Assembly: GCA_028583415.1 (NCBI GenBank)
Contig: CM053269.1
Coordinates: forward strand, 79,661,567-79,725,566
Direction: 5' to 3'
Source: Protea cynaroides
Taxonomy: Eukaryota; Streptophyta; Magnoliopsida; Proteales; Proteaceae
DNA length: 64,000 bases
Within the stretch, counting starts at the first letter, position 1. The number at the start of each line of letters is the position of its first letter. Positions 56,151 to 64,000 of this stretch are shown here, one piece after another. The position numbers were made by a program, and so were the translations under genes. Below the pieces are notes generated by a model that saw nothing but the letters and a program-made list of their open reading frames with translations, was not told where the DNA came from and did not search any database.

Positions 56151-56616
56151 TGAACAAATAACAAAACCGTGACCATATCAAATAGTTGCTCCCATCAAGA
56201 TGAACGGAGCTCACATGGAAAGAGGAAAAATGGTATCACCACACCTCCCGTCCGTTCCAAATGAGGCGGTAGTAACGTCGGACATGATGACGGCGCAAAG
56301 AGGTCAAGAATCAATTACGACCATAGACAAAAAATCGCCTGATACATCATCGTAAAAACAAGCAGTTCTGTAAATCCATGCAAAACATAAGAGAATTTTG
56401 CAAAATAGAGTTTCTCAGATCTCCACCGATTTGAGCTGAGAAACTAGCCTTAGAGAGGGCTCTCAGTGGGCTAAGGCACCACCACCGAGAGCGGCTTACG
56501 GTGGCAAAACTAAGAAAGAGACACCGAAATTTGAAGCTGAAAGAGAGAAGGGGCGATAGGAGAGAAAAAAATTGAGAGAGAGATTCGCTAAGGTTTGGTT
56601 GCTAAGGAGGATCTTT

Positions 56617-56628
56617 GCTCTGACACCA
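56617..56628 (-). promoter_or_regulatory. Copia D primer binding site
   Basis: Minus strand TGGTGTCAGAGC, initiator tRNA-Met type with one change, adjacent to the 5' LTR. Confidence 0.88.
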
Positions 56629-56976
56629 TGTTGAGAGGAATAATTGACTTGTCTAGAATAATAAAGGTCATGCTTTATTTATAGAGAAAAGGAGTTACTT
56701 AGTAAATACGGTATGTGCACATAATAAATGTGTTAGGTAAGGACAGTAACCTTCATGTCAAGGAAGGCTGATGCATATGGGCAATAGCCCCACAAGTTAA
56801 GTACTTACATGAACAATAGCACCACAAGTTAAGGAAGGCTAACAAAAGTCAAGGACTCACATTGGCAGTAACCCCACAAGTCAAGAAAGGTTACTCAGTA
56901 GCCCCTTCTTGTCAAGGAAGGCTGCTGTCCTAAGTCAAGGAAGGGCCACTTGCCTTCTAGATCCCATATTACAATA
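56629..56976 (-). repeat. Copia D 5' LTR
   Basis: 348 bases, starting tgttgagaggaataattgac and ending acaata in plus reading. Confidence 0.9.
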
Positions 56977-57023
56977 GCATGCAACTCTTTCTTCTTCTCC
57001 TTTTTTTTTTCCTGTTAATTCTT

Positions 57024-57363
57024 TGTAACAAAATAGAAAATAAAGAAAGGAAAAATGGGGAGAATGGAGAATAGAGAAGAGGGAGAGAGAATCAATATGT
57101 TCTCCTCCTCTTATGGTTCATTTATTTATAATCAAAGAAGAGAAAAAACAGTTTAGGAAACTTCCCTAATTACAATCATTAACTAGTTAGGAAAGTAAAT
57201 CTAGACAACTTAGGAAATAAACCCTAACCAATAAGGAAACAAATAAACAACTATGGTGGAAACAAATCCTCTACTTACTACCAATAGAGAAAAGCCACAT
57301 AAAGAAACTAATAAGCCATATCGAAGGTCGGACCCACAGCCTTATAGAGCTATGTCGCTAACA
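57024..57363. mobile_element. Solo LTR F
   Basis: tgtaacaaaatagaaaataa ... tgtcgctaaca, 340 bases, flanked by exact ttctt at 57019-57023 and 57364-57368. Same LTR style as A, B and E. No internal element, so it arose by LTR-LTR recombination. Confidence 0.88.
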
Positions 57364-58229
57364 TTCTTCATTACTGTGCTTCTCTTCTCTCTCTCTTTTC
57401 TGTTCTTCATTTCTTGTACTCTGTTTTCTTGCTCTCTTTTTTTTTTCCTTTTTATGTGATATCATAAGAAATTACAAATGATATGGTTTTAAAATTAAGA
57501 AATCATGAATATTCTTTTTCTTTTACATGATGTCCCAATTCATTCCAGTATTCCATCATTCTAGAATGTTTTACCGACTTGAATATTTACAATTTGTACA
57601 TGCTTTCTGCTTGCAGTTATTACTATTATGCTTGTAGTAATTTCTTTGTCGTTTGATAATTATATGACTTGAATGTTAATTCTTCATGTGGCTTAAATAT
57701 CTATTCTTAATGTAGTACATATTAGTTATAATGGATGCTAGATAAGTAGATACAATGAATATTGAATACATGTAAAAAATACAGAAGCGTGGCACTTAGG
57801 GCATGCTTAGGCGATGCCTAAGTGGGCACTTGATTGCCTAAGCGATTAGGTGGCCTTCAACGCTTTTGGTCGCTTTGACGCCTTAATAACTATGCTACAG
57901 ATATTTATTCTTCACTATCCCTTCTTTTCTATTCTTTTTTCCTCTTTTTTTTATTTTTTTATTTTTGTTTTTTGGGGGGGGGGGGGTGGATTTTCCAACT
58001 AAATTAGTATAGGTCTTTGATAAGCATTCTGAGGAATCTGTATAAGGGACGTGGAAATCTTCCAGCATGAAGAAAATATCTTCATTCATGGTTGTTGGCT
58101 GTAAAAGAAAGGGTCCCAGGGACCTTAATTGCTAAACAAATTTGTAATTTCTAGGTTGAGCATATTTTAATCAAGCATTTCCCAAAAGGCCACATTAGCC
58201 ACCAAGACACCATAAGTTGTAGATGTATA
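57364..58229. other. Intron sequence with a lineage-specific repeat
   Basis: Pyrimidine-rich tract at 57364-57450; segment 57797-57898 carries cgatgcctaagtgggcac/cgctttgacgccttaataac words akin to the 24077 MITE family; poly-T and a G run at 57910-57987. No exon. Confidence 0.45.
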
Positions 58230-60001
58230 TGTAAAATTAGGGTGACCGAAGTAAAAGAAGCTTTAAGGAGGATGAATGTAGGTAAAGCATTAAGCCCAGA
58301 TGAGGCCTCAATAGAAGTTTGGAGAAACCTTGGAATGTGTGGAGTATCTTGGCTAATTAAGTTGTTCAATAAAACTATAAACTCAAAGAAAATGCTAGAT
58401 GAATGGAGGAGAAGCATTGTTGTTCGGATTTATAAAAATAAAGGTGTATTCAGAGCTGCAATTACTATATGGGCATAAAATAATGAGTCATACTATGAAA
58501 CTATGGGAGAGAGTTATTGAAACTTGCATGAGACAAGAAATTACTATTACAGAAAACCAATTTAGTTTTATACCAAGTAGACCCATGATAAAAGCTATTT
58601 ATTTGATTAGGAGATTCATGGAAAAATTTAGAAAATGTAAGAAGGACCAATATTGTCTTTATTGACCTAGAAAAAGCTTATGACAGAGTCGGTAGAGAGT
58701 TAATCTGGCAAGTACTAAAGAAGAGAAGTGTTTCAAGCAAATATGTGGACATAGTCAAAGAAGTGTATTATAATGTAGTGATTAGTGTGAAAACCATAGG
58801 GGGTCAAGGTAGTGAATTCCTAATTACAATTAGGTTACATCAAGGATCAACTTTAAGCTCTTATTTGTTTGCCTTCATTATAGATGAATTAACCAGAGAG
58901 TTAGAGACATTCAAAATGAAGTTTCTAGATGCATGATTATTACTGACGATATTGTTTTGGCTGATGAGACAAAGCAAGAATTAACGCCAAGTTGAGATAT
59001 GGAAATCAACATTGGAATCGAAAGGGTTTTAATATAAGTAGAACGAAGACGGAGTATCTGGTGTATAACTTTATTCACACAATGACAGATAATGAGGTGG
59101 TGAAAATTGATGAGGGAGATACAACAAAATGACTATTTTAGATATCTAGGTTTAATCATAAATAAAGAAGGTGATATAAAGGATGATGTTTCATAGAGGA
59201 TTAAAATAGGATGGATGAAGTGGAGAGGTGTGTCTGGAATGCTATGTGATCGTCGTATTCCTTTAAAACTTAAAGAAAATTTTACAAGACATTCATTCGA
59301 ACGACTAGGATGTATGGTGTAAAATGATGGGCAGTTAAGAAGCATCATGTTGAGAGGAATCACGTATGGTTCATATGGATTAACCATCGTGCAGTTTAGA
59401 TTAATTTATCTTTATGTCTAGATTCATTGTACTACCTGTATTGTACATTTGTTCTACCTGTACTACCCTCATTGTACTTGTATTGTACTACCTGTACTAC
59501 TTCTTTCTTTCTTAGTATTCATTCTCACATTATAAATAAGAAGGCCTTTGTCTATTGTAAGATAAGTCATTCCATTCATTGTTTCTACACATCATATAGA
59601 TAAACTTAGTGCAGCTGAAATGAGGATGTTGAGATAGATATATGGTAAAACTAGGAAGGACAAGGTAAAGAATGATCATACTAAAGCTGATTTGGAGTAA
59701 CGATGATACATGATAAGCTACAAAAAAGTCGTTTGAGATGGTATGGCCATGTTCAACAGAGGCCGTTAAATGCTCAAGTATAGAGGAGTGATTTGATTTA
59801 AATTGAATAATCTAAAAGAGCTAGAGGCAGAACTAAGATGACTCTAGGGGAGGTGATGAGGAAAAACACGCATAGTTTAGACCCTGTTTCAAGTATGACA
59901 TCGAAGTTTCAAGTATGATATCGAATATAGCTGATTGGAGGACAAGAATCCATGTAGCTGACCCCATTTAGTTGGGATAAGGCTTTGTTGTTGTTATTGT
60001 A
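58230..60001 (+). mobile_element. LINE (L1-type) fragment, 5' truncated
   Basis: Degenerate ORF2 reverse transcriptase: VKEALRRMNVGKALSPDEAS, IIVVRIYKNKG, KIMSHTMKLWERVIE, FIPSRPMIKAIYLIRRFMEK, DLEKAYDRVGRELIWQVLKK, HQGSTLSSYLFAFIIDELTR. After an interruption (solo LTR G) it resumes with KLSAAEMRML, TRKDKVKNDH and TLGEVMRK, ending in a ttgttgttgttatt tail. Endonuclease is missing. The frame changes several times; it is inactive. Confidence 0.88.
59348..59589. mobile_element. Solo LTR G inside the LINE
   Basis: tgttgagaggaatcacg ... tgtttctaca, 242 bases, flanked by exact catca at 59343-59347 and 59590-59594. Removing it restores the LINE reading (KKHHIDKLSAAEMRML). Its start resembles the copia D LTR. 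Confidence 0.85.
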
Positions 60002-60573
60002 TTTATCAATTCCATGGGATGTTTGGTTCAAATCTACAGCAAATCCAGTTTAAATTTTAGTTCTTACTTATAAGTGTTTCTTTCAACTGTGGGTTGGTAT
60101 TTATTTCACCACAATTTTATGTTCTATGAATCTGTTTCACAGTTCTTTTTAAACATTTTTATATACAAAGGTATCCAGAAGATGATTGAATGTTATCCTT
60201 GAAGGTGGTTCTTGATTATTGATTGGTTAGATGGCAGACATCTGGTGGTGGTCCATGAAGATTCCTTGATCATTCACTTGATTGGAAAGCCCAGATGCTA
60301 TGTTTGGAGGGAAATTTTATCTTTCTTGAAGATAGAATCAGCTAATTCAGTGGCAGATAAGCATGCTAAGGTTGGGGAGTCCAGAAGCACTCTATACATT
60401 GGTGTTGGTGCTGTTGTATACCAAGTTTAGTACCATTCTATTTCATTACACACCCAGTCTCACATTTGCTTGGCTAGTCATTTATTTTCACACATAAAGT
60501 TGATAATCATGCTCCATGCACTTGATGTAAATCCAACTGAAAAATAATAATACTAGAGACAAAATTATCTTAC
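60002..60573. other. Intron part next to the OSCA exon
   Basis: A plus-strand frame of 72 codons (60212-60430) reads like a plant RNase H-type tail (SANSVADKHAKVGES) but is too short and isolated to call. The remainder is AT-rich. Confidence 0.3.
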
Positions 60574-60853
60574 TTGAGAAGAGACTGCACTAGCAAGGCG
60601 ACTAGGAAAATCCTTTGGATGAGAGAAAGATTCTCCTATTTCATCAAGTAATGACCCGGATAAAAGGCTCAAGAAGAATACATTTCCCAATAGAAAATAG
60701 AAAACCATGCTGCAGGCTTTTATATCCTTTTTGCTCTTTGAGACGTAACCTCCTCCTTTAGCCAAGAAGAGCATCACAAAGGGAACAACATATATAAATA
60801 AATTAAGAATCATACTTGGAAGATATCCGGTTACAATAGAGCGTAGCCCTGGT
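60574..60853 (-). CDS. RXW8-like: OSCA/CSC1-type channel (RXW8-like), first visible exon
   Basis: 280 bases; acceptor attctacag before 60853 and donor CAA|gtaag at 60573. Encodes PGLRSIVTGYLPSMILNLFI, a helix, KDIKACSMVFYFLLGNVFFL, then SLLSGSLLDEIGESFSHPKD and FPSRLASAVSSQ. These are conserved blocks of the DUF221 channel domain. The exon begins in the third codon position, so an upstream exon is required. It was not seen between 60854 and 64000, so the N-terminal half lies beyond the window. Together with exons at 31353-31081, 30550-30317 and 28702-28550 this gives about 312 C-terminal residues, all in phase and without stops, suggesting a live gene despite the 29-kb intron. Confidence 0.9.
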
Positions 60854-61476
60854 CTGTAGAATTATCAATTATTGGTATGTCAGAAGAGGGGGAAAAAAAA
60901 CAGATGAACAAAAGAAAATAATATGTTCATTAATGTAGCAGTAAGTATATCACCAGAACTCCAGACACAGAAAACAGATACATTTAAAAAATAAAAAAAT
61001 AGCATATATATATATATATATATATATACATGCTTGTGAAGTGATGTCAAGCTTACAAAGAATTAATTGAAGGTAAATCCAATAGAAGAAGAAAACATGT
61101 TGATGCTGTTGAATATAAACACAATTCATTTACTTGGCAATTAAACGAAGAAGAAGAAGAAGAAAAAGCAAACAAATAATAGTTAGAACTTTGGCAATTT
61201 GCAATTCAGGAGTTATTATTTCTGACTGTCTACTTCCCATAGTTAGACTGGAACAATTCAAAACCATAACCAATATCATTTAACTTCCCCTTCTTTTTTT
61301 TTTTTTCAATATGTGACCTCATCTAGTAAATGAGGTTCTAAATTCTGGTATTTACTACAGAAACGATATGTATAAATAAATGATCGTTGGAAGGGCAATA
61401 TGGTCATCAATTGTCCTTATATTTTATGTGGGAATGTGACATCATAGTTACATATTAATTTTCAAATGTGTGTATA

Positions 61477-61510
<34 letters not shown>

Positions 61511-61876
61511 AAACAAAAGGAGCATGCTGAGGAGAAATTGATTCATTTTGTTGTTAAGAAAGGAAAAGGTTGCCATGTTCCAATTTGGTATTAGAGCAAG
61601 CATTCAGCAAGTGGCCAAAGAAGAAAAAAATTGACATTTCTTATGAATATTGGATCTGCAAATCCAGAAGTGGTCATCCGATTAATTATCAGACGAAAAC
61701 ACAGATCAGGTTGTCTAGATCCGTTGGATCAATCACTGGACACGAGATCCATAATTGTCAAGGTGCCCAAGCATCGCCTAGGTGAGAACAAAAGTGATTC
61801 TATGTAATAAGGGGTAAGGGAATTATATATAATATAGAAGACTTACCTTAGCTGCAAATATGAAGAGAAACTCATA
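60854..61876 (-). other. Upstream intron part of the OSCA-type gene
   Basis: AT-rich with (TA)n tracts at 61004-61028 and 61478-61510. Near 61757 ttgtcaaggtgcccaagcat is a partial relative of the 24077 MITE. No exon. Confidence 0.4.
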
Positions 61877-62905
61877 ACTTAGGCCCTCATTTGTTGGATT
61901 TCAATTTCAATTTCATAGGCCTATTTCATGAAATCATTTGTTTTGTATGATTTTTTGCAACCAATTCTAATTTCAATTGAAATTGTGAAATACGTAGAGA
62001 CCTGTTTCATCGATTTCATCTCAAATATTTCATCAATTTCACCGGTATCTTCCCCACGCTCTCTCTCTCTCTCTCTCTCTCTCAACCTTCTTCGTGAGCA
62101 CTACATCCCCTCCCTCTCCCCTTGCACTCTTTACACGGAGACTTTCTTCCGGAAGCCCCTCTACCCCCCGGCGACCTAACTCCTACAGACCCCTTTCCCC
62201 TCGCAATCCTCCTCTACAACCTCACCACATTCCACCCCCTCCTCTAGCAGCTCCCTCTCCCCTGTACCCTCACCCCATCCCACCCCCTCCTTCCACAGCC
62301 CCATCTATATATCTTTCTTTTTCCTTTTCAACTATGGCATCTCATTTTAATACTGTAGGACTTGTCAAAGATTTTTAATCCTCAAGAAAATTCTCACCAA
62401 AAAATATGCACAAGGGCAAATTTAATTCTTCCTAAGAGCTTTAACTGCCATAATTATTATATTTTAAAAGTCATTGCAGATAGGAAGGTATGGTGTTACC
62501 GTGATGGTTCAATACCCCAGTTGAAAACTAACTTAAAATTGTACTGTTATTGTTAATATTTGTAGTTTGGGAGTTGGATTGTAGTCGAGAATGATGGTGA
62601 TCATAACAGGTGGGAGAGGGGACAATGACTACTACTGCTGGCAAGGGCTGGAGGATATGATGACTGATCACGAGCATACAAGGAGGTGTCCTTTTTTTTC
62701 TTTTCTTTTCTTCTTTTTTTTCCTCTTTTTTTAAAGAGTTATTCTTGAAATTAAAAGATAAAAAAAGATTTCCAATTCTTGAAATTTTTTCAACTGATGC
62801 AACCAAAGTGATTTCAATTTCTTGACAAAAAACCTATTTGTTGACTTCTTACATGAAATCAATAGAAATTTTAAATTGAAATGAAATCCAACCAAAGAGG
62901 ACCTT
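61877..62905. mobile_element. Possible TIR element
   Basis: ttaggccctcatttgttgga at the left and gaaatccaaccaaagaggac at the right form an imperfect inverted repeat. Inside are a CT tract (62059-62083), a C-rich block (62100-62300) and AT-rich sequence. The ends resemble hAT-like MITE termini; no target duplication identified. Confidence 0.35.
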
Positions 62906-63226
62906 TTTTGCAGAAATGTTTCGATTTCAACAGAAGTCGAAAAGAAATGGTAGTCGATTTAACAGGAAGACAAGATTTCTATTGAAAATGAAATCCATCC
63001 AAAGAGTGTTTAGTTACAAAGTTATAAATTTTGTAGGAATATTTCGATTTCGACAGAAGTCAAAACGAAACGGTAGTTGACTTAACAGGAATACAAAACT
63101 TGACCAAAATTTCACCCCATTTGGCCCCCATGGCCTAAATGAGAAGAGGAAGAAGAACAACATATTTCTGTGCTTGCTAATTTTATGATTCTTCATTCCT
63201 AATGCACATTTCTATTGTTTTTCTTA

Positions 63227-63281
<55 letters not shown>
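63227..63281. repeat. (TA)n(TG)n compound microsatellite
   Basis: TA tract then TG tract. The flanking phrase cacatttctattgtttttct recurs at about 63331, so the microsatellite lies in a local duplication. Confidence 0.9.
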
Positions 63282-63282
<1 letters not shown>

Positions 63283-63419
63283 ACTAACAATATTCCTATT
63301 GTTTTTCTTAATATATATATTCCTAATGCACATTTCTATTGTTTTTCTTAATTTTAGTGTGTGTGTGTGCGAACTAACAATATGGATTTAATGGTAATGG
63401 ACCCATTCACCAAGGTCCA

Positions 63420-64000
63420 TTCCCCCATGTCAACCCATTAGGAGGTGCTAAACCCATCTCCATCTCGGAGTTAGTGCCATCCAGCTGGTTGACTGACTCG
63501 TCTTAAGCTGGCTGACACACCTTACGTTTTATTGGGTTCTTATCTTTTTAGGATTAATCCTAGTCTACTAGTCTTTTACTTATCTTCTCTTTTCCTATTG
63601 TAACTGGGAATCTCTTTTATATTGTATCTAGGATTCATTGTCATATTGACACGTGGAATCTCTATCCTTTTAAGTAACTAGGACTATGTGTTCACCTTTT
63701 GTTTATCTATAAATAGTAGCTCTAGGAGGAGAGAAATTCAATCGATTCTGCCTCTCTTCAGCAGAATCGTATCTTCTCTCTCCCTCATACTTCACTTTTC
63801 TCCCTCTCGGTTTCCCTTTTCTGGTTTCTTTAGTAACTGTTTATTTACAATATATAAGGGAAAATGTTACTGTAGGCTATACTATACACTGGAAACATCT
63901 AGGTTCGAAGCCGAACTACAACTTTGGCTTTTTTTTCTTTTTTTTCTTTTTTCTTTTTAATTTGTATCTAATGATTCAAACATGGGTATTTATCCTTAAA
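63420..64000 (+). promoter_or_regulatory. Possible LTR 5' end with TATA box, running off the window
   Basis: Starts near 63428 with tgtcaacccattaggaggtg; has tctataaatagtagctctag at about 63706-63725 and then a CT-rich leader (ctctctccctcatacttc). This arrangement is typical of a copia LTR promoter. No second copy or coding part is in the window, so the call is tentative. Confidence 0.3.

Larger units (their letters stand above)
41737..56976 (-). mobile_element. Ty1/copia element D, split by nested copia C
   Basis: LTRs at 41737-42110 and 56629-56976 (tgttgagaggaataattgac start), flanked by gcata and gcatg (one mismatch). Primer site TGGTGTCAGAGC at complement 56617-56628. Minus-strand coding order: gag (about 56130-55400), protease region (about 55180), integrase N-part (about 54530-54900), then interruption by copia C (44696-54523), integrase rest (44690-44140), RT (about 43760-42800), RNase H (42705-42420). 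Many stops and frameshifts. It differs in family from A and B, with a Retrotran_gag_2/UBN2-type gag and an intact zinc knuckle. Confidence 0.9.
31354..60573 (-). other. Giant intron (29.2 kb) of the OSCA-type gene, filled with retroelements
   Basis: Donor CAA|gtaag at 60574/60573 and acceptor tttcag at 31354. It contains copia A, U6 copy, element E, nested copia D/C/B, solo LTRs F and G and a LINE. No alternative exon or polyadenylated gene end is evident on the minus strand. That the two sides belong to one transcript rests on exact phase and family continuity, not on a transcript. Confidence 0.75.

Noticed and set aside
60212..60430. Small gene in the OSCA intron
   Set aside because: 72 codons with weak RNase H-like tail only; no leader or second domain.

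Overview
The window is plant nuclear DNA, from a flowering plant by its gene content. It is AT-rich, carries many (CT)n/(GA)n microsatellites, has spliced genes with GT-AG introns, and is crowded with Ty1/copia, Ty3/gypsy, LINE, CACTA and small TIR elements. I cannot name the species. No bacterial or viral genome features are present. Host genes are sparse: a 3' part of a NIPA-type magnesium transporter gene (2948-3679, +), a complete intronless hyccin-domain gene (7142-8200, +; subunit of the plasma-membrane PI4-kinase complex), one exon of an At4g13200-like plastid protein (15608-15782, +), and the last four coding exons of an OSCA/CSC1-type (RXW8-like) membrane channel gene on the minus strand (60853 down to 28550). 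A degraded U6 snRNA copy (37760-37863) and a nuclear insertion of mitochondrial trnF(GAA) (52189-52262) are the only RNA-gene-like features. Layout: 0-8.2 kb is genic. 8.9-14.3 kb holds an hAT-like TIR element and a CACTA element whose TNP2 transposase is broken mainly by TGA codons. 14.3-22.3 kb holds the At4g13200-like exon followed by a decayed Ty3/gypsy element with gag on the minus strand, a tRNA-iMet-type primer site and LTR at 19.8 kb, and an opposite-strand transposon ORF in its leader. 22.8-27.1 kb is a row of four fold-back (long inverted repeat) elements, one containing a 131-bp MITE with a perfect 8-bp target duplication. 28.5-31.4 kb holds the three last exons of the OSCA-type gene. 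31.35-60.57 kb is a single intron of that gene, about 29.2 kb, filled with retroelements: copia A (31847-37229), the U6 copy, non-autonomous LTR element E (38787-41372), copia D (41737-56976) containing copia C (44696-54523) containing copia B (46221-51461), solo LTR F (57024-57363), and a LINE (58230-60001) split by solo LTR G (59348-59589). Five-base target duplications could be read for A, B, E, F and G exactly and for C and D with one mismatch, so the order of insertion can be read from the sequence: D, then C, then B; LINE, then G. 60.9-64 kb is a further intron of the same gene with small repeats and a possible LTR promoter. The two complete biological units are the hyccin gene and, by inference, the OSCA-type gene, whose upstream exons lie beyond 64000. 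Everything else is relict or mobile DNA. In the transposon reading frames most premature stops fit C-to-T (or G-to-A) changes at CAG, CGA or TGG codons, as expected for long-methylated plant DNA.
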